DNA of 5,572 nt. Source: Candidatus Phaeomarinibacter sp. (GTDB taxonomy: Bacteria; Pseudomonadota; Alphaproteobacteria; CGMCC-115125). Below the pieces are notes generated by a model. It worked only from the letters and a program-made list of their open reading frames with translations. It had not been told where the DNA came from and did not search any database. The DNA lies in assembly GCA_028279995.1 (NCBI GenBank), contig JANQMQ010000289.1:1-5572 (forward strand), written 5' to 3'. Shown in pieces: positions 1-5,481 of this stretch (position 1 is the stretch's first letter; each line of letters starts with the position of its first letter). Made by a program: the position numbers and the translations under genes.

Positions 1-153
1 CTTGATCTGCACAACCCGGAGCTGAACTGGGTCCAGCTGGCCAACGGGATGGGTGTGGAGGCTGTGCGGTGCGAAACCGCGGAGCAGTTCAATGAGGCAT
101 TCAAGTCGGCAATGTCCCGCAAAGGGCCAATTCTCATTGAGGCGATGATTTGA
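1..153 (+). CDS. Thiamine-diphosphate-dependent enzyme, acetolactate synthase-like (C-terminal fragment)
   Basis: Only the last 50 codons are in the window, read in frame 1 and ending at a TGA at 151-153. The segment contains NPELNWVQLANGMGVEAVR, then ETAEQF, and near the end GPILIEAMI. This is the usual ending of the pyrimidine-binding/PP domain of the acetolactate synthase / benzoylformate decarboxylase family: a 'D-x-x-x-P-x-x-x-x-x-LA-x-x-x-GV' helix, a helix starting 'ET-x-E-x-F', and a final 'GP-x-LIE' strand. These enzymes use thiamine diphosphate to decarboxylate or ligate 2-keto acids in the cytoplasm. The GDG cofactor motif lies upstream of the window, so the substrate cannot be assigned. 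A true IlvB is one possibility, but many paralogues of unknown substrate share this tail and no ilvN-like small subunit follows. Confidence is good for the family and poor for the exact reaction. Confidence 0.75.
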   Translation, partial: LDLHNPELNWVQLANGMGVEAVRCETAEQFNEAFKSAMSRKGPILIEAMI

Positions 154-438
154 CCTGCCCGACATGTGAAAAGTCACTAGCCGGCCAACTTCAGTAGACG
201 GATTTGTTAACCACCTAAGGTGCTGGCTCGAAATACATCTTTGCTGCTAGGCTCCTCGGGTCGGGCCCGGGGTGCCCGGCGCGCCATGGCCTGAAAGGGG
301 AACGGCCCGCGAATTGCACTCGCAAGTGGCAATCGCTCGGGCAAAGGCCAAATTTGAGACGCGCCTTGCCGCCCGACATGTTTTATCGGTCTCGCGTCAG
401 CCACGACGCGGACTGCGGCAGTATCCTTGGGGGCGTCG
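154..438. other. Intergenic region upstream of the GspE-like gene
   Basis: This 285-base stretch contains no supportable gene. It holds an 11-base direct repeat (gcccgacatgt at 157-167 and 371-381), a very GC-rich segment around 255-286 that includes the palindrome ggcgcgcc, and an imperfect inverted repeat at 313-333 (attgcact / agtggcaat). No convincing hairpin plus T-run terminator follows the upstream gene. A weak sigma-70-like arrangement (ttgaga at 354-359, then catgtt 17 bases later) could drive the downstream gene but is too poor to call as a promoter. The region presumably contains both the end of the upstream transcript and the start of the next one. Confidence 0.6.
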
Positions 439-2475
439 ATGAGCATGACCTTCGACAAGAACAAAGCGGACAATACCAACACCGGTGAGCAAACGCCTGC
501 CGATATCAAAAAGCCACGAGACGCATCTACACTCAATATCCACGATCTGGGTATTGATACAGAAATCGGTGCCGAAGAGTTCGTGGAGGCGGATGCGCCT
601 GATGAAGTCGATTTGGGCATTGAGCGGTTGATCCGGTCTGCGGGCGTGTCTCCACAGAAGACAGAAACACCAGTTGCGAATGTGACACCGCTCAATGCAG
701 CGTCAGGGCCTGGCGTCAGTCGGATCGCGCCAGCCATTCGCGCAAATGATCCCGACATCGTGGAACAGGTTGAGATCGCGGACTCAACCTCGCGCGTACG
801 CAGCCATGCCGCATTGGGCGACATGCAGCGGCCCATCGGGGAGCGTCTCGTCGAACTCGGGCTTGTCAGCCGCACAGGTCTTGATGCAGCGGTGGCGGAA
901 CAGGAGCGCAGCCCGCATAAGCTCTTGGGACGTATTCTGTCGGATTTGGACCTTTTCTCCGCTGGTGCTGACGACATATCTGCCCATGATCCGCTACATA
1001 CGCTTATTGACCCCGAGGCCATCGCCATGGCGCCGGCTGATCTGATCAGATCAGCCCAGATTCTTCCTGTATCCCGCGGCGGTGGGGCAGTGATGGTGGC
1101 CCTGTCGCATCCCAAGGAAATTGATCGAATCGAGGACCTCCGGCCCTACTTCCCCGCTGGTACACGCGTGGAGCCCTGCTTCTGGCCGAAAGATGCGCTC
1201 GATGAAACCATCGAGGCAGTGCTCGATCATGAAATGTCAGCAGAGCCGGTCCTAAAAGGACTTGCTTTGGGTACCGAAGAACGCGGCGCTGATGCCACGG
1301 TGTGGGCTGACCCAGCGGTGCGTCTGGTGAATGCAGCTCTTCTCGATGCAGTCCGTGCTGGCGCGAGTCATGCTCATTTCGAACCGGTAAACGGATATGT
1401 ACGTCTGCGCTACCGTGTCGACGGCGCCATGCAGCAGTCATCGTCCATTGACAAACGCTTCTGGCAGCCGATTGCGCTACATCTGCGCAATATTGCCGGC
1501 CTGGATGGCGCCCCCCGTCAGGATGGCGCGGAGCCAGGTGAGTTCACCATGCGCCTTGGAGACCGGGTCTTCGTCTGTGCGCTCAAGACATTTGATACAC
1601 TGAACGGCGAAAGGATGACGATCCGCCTTGGTGAGATCGCCCGGGACCCGATGTCACTAGGCGAAATAGGTCTCTCGGACCACTCGGCGGCATTGGTGTT
1701 GCGGTCTTTGGTCCGTCCATCTGGCATGATCCTTGTAGCGGGTGGCCGTGCCTCCGGTCGCACAACCAGCCTCTACGGCATGCTGGGTGAGATGAAAGCT
1801 GCTGAGCGGTCCATCTTCACCGTGGAACGCCGTATAGGGTACAGGCTCCCCCTCGTGAGTCAGCTTGAGGTAACGACACAACAGGCACACAATCCCGCGG
1901 CACTGATTGAAGACGTGATTGCTCAGGATCCGGACGTCCTGTTGTTTGACAAGATGGAAGACAAGGAATCGGCGCGCGCTCTTGCCAGTGCGGCATCAGC
2001 GGGGCGTCTCGTTCTGACTTCAATGGATGCGCCTGATGCCCTTTCGGCTTTGATAGAACTCATCGGCATGGTTGATGACCCGCGCCATCTTGCTGGTCGT
2101 ATCACAACGGTGATGGCTCAGCGGCTTGTGCGTCGGCTATGCTCCGTGTGCAAACAATCACGCACAGCAAGCGCAGATGAGTGCTTCATTTTCGGCCTTG
2201 ATCCGACGGATCATCCGACGGTCTATCATCCCAACGGCTGCCCATCCTGCCGGTCTAGCGGCTATCGCGGCCGCACAGTGATCTCTGAGGTCCTCATCAT
2301 CGACGATGACATGAATGACTTGATCGCGGAGGGCGCGAGCATTGCCGACCTGCGGGCAACAGCGATTGAGAAAGGATTTCAGTCGCTTGCCGATGATGGC
2401 GTCCGCAAGGTGTTGCTTGGTGAAGTCAGTCCGGGAGAACTCGCCCGCGCGGTCGATCTGGCAGCAAGGCTCTAG
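439..2475 (+). CDS. GspE/PilB/MshE-family protein with degenerate ATPase motifs (probable pseudo-ATPase)
   Basis: This 678-residue protein has the layout of a type II secretion / type IV pilus assembly ATPase, normally a cytoplasmic hexamer that powers pilin assembly. Residues 1-130 are acidic, low in complexity and probably disordered. Residues 131-265 resemble the MshEN/T2SSE N-domain. Residues about 290-560 cover the N2 and RecA-like core (VRLVNAALLDAVRAGASHAHFEP, then AGLDGAPRQDG). The C-terminal subdomain keeps AQRLVRRLC and two CxxC pairs (C568/C571, C601/C604), as in the zinc-binding CM domain. The catalytic motifs are altered: Walker A is GGRASGRTT (435-443, Lys replaced by Arg441), the Asp box TVEDPVEY reads TVERRIGY, Walker B 'VGEIRD' reads FDKMED (Glu replaced by Lys505), and the His box 'TLHTND' reads SMDAPD (Asp530). 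The frame is intact. The ATG at 439 is chosen because ggggg at 429-433 precedes it; TTG 427 and ATG 445 are alternatives. No other secretion or pilus gene is present nearby. Confidence 0.88.
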   Translation: MSMTFDKNKADNTNTGEQTPADIKKPRDASTLNIHDLGIDTEIGAEEFVEADAPDEVDLGIERLIRSAGVSPQKTETPVANVTPLNAASGPGVSRIAPAIRANDPDIVEQVEIADSTSRVRSHAALGDMQRPIGERLVELGLVSRTGLDAAVAEQERSPHKLLGRILSDLDLFSAGADDISAHDPLHTLIDPEAIAMAPADLIRSAQILPVSRGGGAVMVALSHPKEIDRIEDLRPYFPAGTRVEPCFWPKDALDETIEAVLDHEMSAEPVLKGLALGTEERGADATVWADPAVRLVNAALLDAVRAGASHAHFEPVNGYVRLRYRVDGAMQQSSSIDKRFWQPIALHLRNIAGLDGAPRQDGAEPGEFTMRLGDRVFVCALKTFDTLNGERMTIRLGEIARDPMSLGEIGLSDHSAALVLRSLVRPSGMILVAGGRASGRTTSLYGMLGEMKAAERSIFTVERRIGYRLPLVSQLEVTTQQAHNPAALIEDVIAQDPDVLLFDKMEDKESARALASAASAGRLVLTSMDAPDALSALIELIGMVDDPRHLAGRITTVMAQRLVRRLCSVCKQSRTASADECFIFGLDPTDHPTVYHPNGCPSCRSSGYRGRTVISEVLIIDDDMNDLIAEGASIADLRATAIEKGFQSLADDGVRKVLLGEVSPGELARAVDLAARL

Positions 2476-2489
2476 CACCCAGGCAAGGC

Positions 2490-2864
2490 TCAGTTTGCCA
2501 GACGCTGTGCAAGCTGGCGCGCCTGTTGCGCCCCCTGACGGGCATATGTGTTTCCCAGATTGGCCGCCGCCGCTGTACATCGCTTGTGCGCTGACTGCTG
2601 ACGCGAGTAGCCGGCATTGAATGCGCCAATAAGGGCATTCCTGCTCGACGGGCCAATGTCGCTGGATGACAACAAATCCAGCATCTTGTTGCGCCACAGT
2701 TGGCCTTCGGCGGGTTTGCACAGGGTCCGCAGATAGTGAACGGCTCCAAGCGTGCCGGCCAGCCGGGAAAGACCATCTTCGACGATCGGGTCTGCATGGG
2801 ATCGTGGGTGGAAAGCGAGCACTGCAAGCATGATCAGCGAAAATGTGAGTAGCTTTTGGAGCAT
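2490..2864 (-). CDS. Small exported protein, TIGR02301-like
   Basis: The predicted protein has 124 residues. It begins with a Sec signal peptide: MLQKLL, a hydrophobic stretch (FSLIMLAVLAF), then RSHA followed by D, so cleavage is likely after Ala24. The mature part reads RLAGTLGAVHYLRTLC, then EGQLWRNKM, GAFNAGY and CTAAA. This matches my memory of the alphaproteobacterial TIGR02301 family (leucine-rich helix ending 'LHYLR-x-LC', 'GQLWR-x-KM', 'GAFN-x-GY', second Cys), whose function is not established. The two mature cysteines (C49, C96) could pair in the periplasm. The ATG at 2864 is preferred because it places the signal peptide at the N-terminus; a GTG start at 2891 would add nine residues. 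Neither start has a good Shine-Dalgarno. The gene converges on the GspE-like gene with only 14 bases between stop codons, so the two are not an operon. Confidence 0.78.
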   Translation of the reverse strand: MLQKLLTFSLIMLAVLAFHPRSHADPIVEDGLSRLAGTLGAVHYLRTLCKPAEGQLWRNKMLDLLSSSDIGPSSRNALIGAFNAGYSRQQSAHKRCTAAAANLGNTYARQGAQQARQLAQRLAN

Positions 2865-2927
2865 TGAGAGAGTGATGCATTGTGAGGGCACGACTGGGTT
2901 GCCCGGTGGATGACAGTTGCGTGGTCG

Positions 2928-2955
2928 AGTATGCCCCAGCGATGTAATCTTCCAA
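2928..2955 (-). promoter_or_regulatory. Candidate promoter for the TIGR02301-like gene
   Basis: Read on the minus strand, TTGGAA (2955-2950) is followed after 16 bases by CATACT (2933-2928). Each box matches four of the six sigma-70 consensus bases. It would start transcription near 2921, about 57 bases before the chosen ATG. The match is weak and is offered only as a candidate. Confidence 0.25.
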
Positions 2956-2984
2956 AGTCTGATGCTTGGATCAGGTAAACACGC

Positions 2985-2989
2985 AGGAG
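2985..2989 (+). promoter_or_regulatory. Ribosome binding site of the VOC gene
   Basis: AGGAG ends six bases before the ATG at 2996. This fixes the start there and not at the in-frame ATG at 2966, which lacks such a site and would add ten residues not expected at the start of a VOC domain. Confidence 0.8.
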
Positions 2990-2995
2990 CACGCG

Positions 2996-3415
2996 ATGCC
3001 TCAGGATTTTGACTTTATCGCGATAGACCATGTCGTTCTTCGTGTTGCGGACATGGAACGATCATTGGCCTTCTATCAGGGCGTGCTGGGGCTTGAAGTG
3101 GAACGGCAACTGGACATCGGTCTTGTACAGCTTCGTGCAGGGGGAAGTTTGATTGATCTTGTACCAGTGGACAGTGAACTGGGACGGATGGGCGGTGCGG
3201 CCCCAGGCGAAGATGCGCACAACATGGACCACTTCTGCTTGTCCATGGCGGAGTTTGTCGAGGATGAGATTCGCAGTTGGCTGGCGGCCAATGAAGTACC
3301 TGCGGGCAATGTGGAGCGTCGCTACGGTGCCGGGGGCATCGGACCGTCGCTCTACCTGAAGGACCCTGACGGCAACACCGTTGAGCTGAAGGGCCCACCG
3401 GACGTCACCCGATAG
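2996..3415 (+). CDS. VOC (glyoxalase/dioxygenase fold) family protein
   Basis: This 139-residue protein is a single vicinal-oxygen-chelate domain made of two beta-alpha-beta-beta-beta modules. The first opens with IDHVVLRVADMERSLAFYQGV (residues 10-30) and LGLEVER. The second opens with NMDHFCLSM (76-84) and closes with LKDPDGNTVELKGP (121-134), the hallmark 'DPDGN-x-x-E' strand. Likely metal ligands are H12, D54 (in LIDLVP), H79 and E130. VOC enzymes usually bind a divalent metal with a 2-His/2-Glu set, so Asp at the second position is a mild departure. Family members include glyoxalase I, fosfomycin-resistance proteins, epimerases and extradiol dioxygenases, and the substrate cannot be read from this sequence. 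No signal peptide is present, so the protein is cytoplasmic. It is transcribed away from the TIGR02301-like gene. A separate promoter lies between it and the next gene. Confidence 0.88.
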   Translation: MPQDFDFIAIDHVVLRVADMERSLAFYQGVLGLEVERQLDIGLVQLRAGGSLIDLVPVDSELGRMGGAAPGEDAHNMDHFCLSMAEFVEDEIRSWLAANEVPAGNVERRYGAGGIGPSLYLKDPDGNTVELKGPPDVTR

Positions 3416-3442
3416 GTCTGGTAACCGATCACTGAATAAACA

Positions 3443-3470
3443 TTGCCATACCTCCAAAAGTAGTTAGGAT
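3443..3470 (+). promoter_or_regulatory. Candidate sigma-70 promoter of the cysteine-module gene pair
   Basis: TTGCCA (3443-3448, five of six consensus bases) is followed after 16 bases by TAGGAT (3465-3470, four of six). The boxes lie in an AT-rich patch that contrasts with the GC-rich surroundings. Transcription would begin near 3477, leaving a leader of about 30 bases before the ATG at 3509. Confidence 0.45.
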
Positions 3471-3498
3471 AACTTACTAAAAGGGGTGTCGTGCCCAT

Positions 3499-3505
3499 GG
3501 GAGGA
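3499..3505 (+). promoter_or_regulatory. Ribosome binding site deciding the start of the first cysteine-module gene
   Basis: GGGAGGA lies just upstream of the ATG at 3509, with the GGAGG core four bases away. Although that spacing is short, it favours 3509 over the in-frame GTG at 3491 and ATG at 3497, which would place this purine run inside the coding sequence. Confidence 0.6.
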
Positions 3506-3508
3506 AGT

Positions 3509-3931
3509 ATGCGTATTCAGTTGGTGAGTTTTTCCGTGGTTCAGGCGCTGGTGTTTGTTGCCACGCTATTTTTGATCGGTTCGGCAGCACTGCCCGGCCA
3601 TGCGCAAAGCTACCCGTATCCGGTAGCAGATATTGCAACCGAATTGGGCATGCCCCAGGACCGGTTCGAGCGCTGGTGGTCACAAGCCCCCCAATCAATG
3701 AAGGCAGAGCTCACCGCCCAACCTCTTGAGAAATGGCGCCCCACAGTGATCTGCGATGTTTTGGGTTTCCGGATCGGCACTTCAGAAGGCGCGGAATGCC
3801 GCGAGAAGAAATACCAGGAGCGTATGGCTTCAGCCGATCAGTGGAATCCGGATGGCTCCTATAAGGGCCCGTCAGAGGCCTGCCTGGCCCGCAACAAGAC
3901 GGACAAATGGGGCCGCCTTGTCTGCGACTGA
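3509..3931 (+). CDS. Exported cysteine-rich protein of unknown family, paralogue 1
   Basis: I do not recognise a named family. The 140-residue product starts with a Sec signal peptide: MRIQ, a hydrophobic stretch to about residue 28, then PGHA followed by Q, with probable cleavage after Ala32. The mature protein contains FERWWSQAP (53-61), EKWRPTVIC (74-82), LGFRIG (85-90) and, near the end, QWNPDG, KGPSEAC and TDKWGRLVC. It has four mature cysteines (82, 97, 125, 139; spacings 15, 28 and 14), which suits two disulfides in the periplasm. By hand alignment, 42 of 89 residues (52-140) are identical without gaps to the downstream protein. It stops one residue after the last cysteine. It is the first gene of a probable two-gene operon, with a 48-base gap to the next. 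No enzyme motif is visible; a binding, structural or envelope-stress role is possible but unproven. Confidence 0.8.
   Translation: MRIQLVSFSVVQALVFVATLFLIGSAALPGHAQSYPYPVADIATELGMPQDRFERWWSQAPQSMKAELTAQPLEKWRPTVICDVLGFRIGTSEGAECREKKYQERMASADQWNPDGSYKGPSEACLARNKTDKWGRLVCD
3677..3799 (+). repeat. Cysteine module, copy 1 (protein-level repeat in paralogue 1)
   Basis: This segment encodes residues W57 to C97. It follows the pattern W-x3-P-x3-K-x6-P-x3-W-x5-C-x3-G-F-x2-G-x6-C, shared with two further copies in the next gene. The similarity is seen at protein level only. Confidence 0.75.
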
Positions 3932-3964
3932 CGTATCGCAGGCAAGTGTGGTCGATCGTAACCA

Positions 3965-3972
3965 AGGGAGGA
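3965..3972 (+). promoter_or_regulatory. Strong ribosome binding site of the second cysteine-module gene
   Basis: AGGGAGGA precedes the ATG at 3980 with seven bases between. Together with the 48-base gap from the upstream stop codon, it supports independent, efficient re-initiation within one transcript. Confidence 0.75.
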
Positions 3973-3979
3973 ACTTGAG

Positions 3980-4579
3980 ATGCGAGCGCGTTTAGGTTTT
4001 CTGTCTGTGATGGCATGCGTCATTGCCTTTGCCTCGCCGCAGGCCCATGCGGCCAGTGACTACACCCCGGAACTTCGCGCATTCATGACAACAATGAATG
4101 ATGTGGAGAAAGAGCGGTTTGAACGGTGGTGGCGCGACATGCCGTCCTACTTCAAGGACTCACTGCACGATGCTCCCTTCGAAGAGTGGCGTGCCGTCAT
4201 CTACTGTGACTTTCTCGGTTTTCGTGCGGGCACCGCAATGAGCAGTGAGTGCGTCGAGATGCGGACCAAGAGCTGGCAACAGAATGCAAGCCAGTGGAAT
4301 GCAGACGGCACCTTCAGGGGACCGTCTGACGAATGCATGGCCCGTGGCCGTACAGATGAGTTCGGCCGTTTGATTTGTGTGGATGAAGAATTGCGCGAAG
4401 AAGTCCAGGAGTATTGGGACAGCCTTCCGCATGACCAGAAGCTCAAAGAGTTTGCACGCCCCGGCCACTTCTGGGAGGCGATGCAGCACTGCTACGAAGA
4501 CGAAGGATATGCCGTTGGCAGCGAGCTCTATGCACAATGTGAGCAGGCCTATGCCAACCGCAATGTGCCAATAAACTAG
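3980..4579 (+). CDS. Exported cysteine-rich protein of unknown family, paralogue 2 with extra C-terminal half-module
   Basis: I do not recognise a named family. The 199-residue product has a Sec signal peptide (MRARLG, hydrophobic core, then PQAHA; cleavage probably after Ala24). Residues 46-134 align without gaps to paralogue 1, with the same cysteine spacing (C76, C91, C119, C133) and shared FERWW, CD-x-LGFR-x-GT, QWN-x-DG, GPS and GRL-x-C. Where paralogue 1 ends, this protein continues with an acidic helix (DEELREEVQEYW) and a second copy of the first half-module: W146, P150, K154, P161, W165, C171, G176-Y177, G180, C187. Spacing matches copy one except for a single added residue. That gives six mature cysteines, an even number. 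It follows paralogue 1 by 48 bases and is followed by a strong terminator hairpin, so it is the last gene of the unit. The arrangement indicates tandem gene duplication plus an internal duplication. Confidence 0.85.
   Translation: MRARLGFLSVMACVIAFASPQAHAASDYTPELRAFMTTMNDVEKERFERWWRDMPSYFKDSLHDAPFEEWRAVIYCDFLGFRAGTAMSSECVEMRTKSWQQNASQWNADGTFRGPSDECMARGRTDEFGRLICVDEELREEVQEYWDSLPHDQKLKEFARPGHFWEAMQHCYEDEGYAVGSELYAQCEQAYANRNVPIN
4130..4252 (+). repeat. Cysteine module, copy 2 (first copy in paralogue 2)
   Basis: This segment encodes residues W51 to C91, with W51, P55, K59, P66, W70, C76, G80-F81, G84 and C91. All spacings are identical to the copy in the upstream gene. Confidence 0.75.
4415..4540 (+). 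repeat. Cysteine module, copy 3 (extra C-terminal copy in paralogue 2)
   Basis: This segment encodes residues W146 to C187, with W146, P150, K154, P161, W165, C171, G176-Y177, G180 and C187. It has one extra residue between the first cysteine and the G-[FY] pair. Overall identity to the other copies is low outside these positions, suggesting an old duplication. Confidence 0.65.
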
Positions 4580-4602
4580 GCGTTATTCATGATCCGAAGA
4601 TG

Positions 4603-4630
4603 AGGCCGGAGCGGTTGTCCGCTCCGGCCT
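4603..4630. terminator. Intrinsic terminator shared by convergent genes
   Basis: A perfect 11-base-pair stem (4604-4614 with 4619-4629), extended by an A-T pair at 4603/4630, closes a TTGT loop. A short T-rich run (tttg, then tctggtt) follows on the plus strand. It lies 23 bases after the stop of paralogue 2 and 8 bases past the stop of the minus-strand dehydrogenase gene. It could therefore end both transcripts, though the minus-strand side has only a weak T-run. Confidence 0.85.
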
Positions 4631-4638
4631 TTGTCTGG

Positions 4639-5424
4639 TTAAAAGATTGCGTAGCCGCCATCGATCACGAAGGTGTCGCCGGAATGGTAGCTTGATGCGT
4701 CTGACGCGAGGTAGACGGCGACGCCACCAAAGTCTTCTGGTTCCCCCCAGCGCCGGGCAGGCACGCGGGGAATAACCTTTTCGCTGAATGCCGGCGCATC
4801 CTGAGCGGCTGAGGTCATGTCCGTCGCGATCCAGCCAGGAAGAATGGCATTGGCACGCACGCCATGTTTGGCGAATTCAACGGCGACGCCCTTCATCATC
4901 GAGATGACAGCCCCTTTGGTCGCCGCGTAGTGTTCGTTGCGCCCTGCACCTTCAATCGCTGCAAGACTGGCTACGCCGACAATTGATCCGCCCCGGTCAC
5001 CGTTCTTGGCGCGTTCTTCCATATGCCGGCAGGCCTCGCGGAACGTCCAGAACACACCGTCAAGATTTACAGCCAGCACCTTGCGGTACATCTCCGTGGT
5101 GATGTTAAGGAAGGAATTGGCGCCGTAGCCGATGCCTGCATTCGCATAAACTGCATCAATACGTCCCATCTGGTCTGCGGTCTGCGCCATCGAACTCACG
5201 ACTGCGTCTTCGTCGGACACATCAACGCGCATGGCAGCAATCTTGCCGCGCCCATGCGCCTGCATTTGCTCAACGGCCTTTTTGTTCTTGTCTTCGTTGG
5301 TGCCCCAGATCATGACATCCGCGCCGGCCTGCGCCATGGCATCCGCCATTCCCAGTCCGATACCGCCATTGCCACCGGTCACAAGCGCAACCTTGCCTGT
5401 CAGATCAAACGGATTGTAGCCCAT
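4639..5424 (-). CDS. Short-chain dehydrogenase/reductase (classical SDR)
   Basis: This 261-residue protein has the usual length of a classical SDR, a cytoplasmic NAD(P)-dependent oxidoreductase with a Rossmann fold. The cofactor loop is TGGNGGIG (16-23), the adenine-ring motif is VDVS (67-70), and the beta-4 motif is NAG (95-97). The catalytic tetrad is N120, S153 (in GVASLAA), Y166 and K170 (YAATK). The PGWIATDM segment (196-203) and the C-terminal S-x-x-x-SG-x-x-x-x-IDGG ending are also typical. There is no acidic residue directly at the end of beta-2 (WGTNEDKN), which leaves room for NADP, but this is uncertain. The substrate is unknown; similar proteins are often labelled glucose 1-dehydrogenase or 3-oxoacyl-ACP reductase by default. 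The ATG at 5424 is chosen because of an AGGA site. An upstream TTG at 5454 would add ten unlikely residues. The gene lies 57 bases downstream of another minus-strand gene and may be cotranscribed with it. Confidence 0.92.
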   Translation of the reverse strand: MGYNPFDLTGKVALVTGGNGGIGLGMADAMAQAGADVMIWGTNEDKNKKAVEQMQAHGRGKIAAMRVDVSDEDAVVSSMAQTADQMGRIDAVYANAGIGYGANSFLNITTEMYRKVLAVNLDGVFWTFREACRHMEERAKNGDRGGSIVGVASLAAIEGAGRNEHYAATKGAVISMMKGVAVEFAKHGVRANAILPGWIATDMTSAAQDAPAFSEKVIPRVPARRWGEPEDFGGVAVYLASDASSYHSGDTFVIDGGYAIF

Positions 5425-5430
5425 GTCTTT

Positions 5431-5434
5431 TCCT
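5431..5434 (-). promoter_or_regulatory. Ribosome binding site deciding the start of the SDR gene
   Basis: On the minus strand, AGGA lies six bases before the ATG at 5424. This supports that start over the in-frame TTG at 5454. Confidence 0.6.
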
Positions 5435-5481
5435 ACCCTGTTGGTTTGTTTCAATTCGCTCAGATTGCGAGGTCGGCGCCA

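Noticed and set aside
262..278. GC-rich hairpin (cgggc / gcccg) as a terminator of the upstream gene
   Set aside because: The five-base stem has no following T-run and lies more than 100 bases past the stop codon.
354..382. Possible sigma-70 promoter for the GspE-like gene (ttgaga, 17 bases, catgtt)
   Set aside because: The -10 box matches the consensus too poorly to distinguish from chance.
207..1115. A 302-codon open frame on the minus strand across the intergenic region and the first part of the GspE-like gene
   Set aside because: Its product is low-complexity Ser/Arg/Pro-rich with no domain, and it lies opposite a strongly supported gene. It is an antisense frame produced by GC-rich codons.
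2465..2490. Possible terminator between the convergent stop codons
   Set aside because: The only repetition is the direct repeat caaggct (2465-2471 and 2484-2490). It cannot form a hairpin, and no T-run follows.
2917..2948. Possible promoter for the VOC gene (ttgcgt and tgtaat)
   Set aside because: The -10-like box is good, but the spacer is 20 bases and the -35 box is weak, so it is not called.
2158..2955. A 265-codon open frame on the minus strand over the end of the GspE-like gene and the TIGR02301-like gene
   Set aside because: It overlaps the TIGR02301-like gene on the same strand in another frame. That gene has a clean signal peptide and family motifs; this frame has neither.
3464..3478. 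CtrA-like site (ttag, seven bases, tact) upstream of the cysteine-module genes
   Set aside because: It does not match TTAA-N7-TTAA closely enough, and similar half-matches are common in AT-rich patches.
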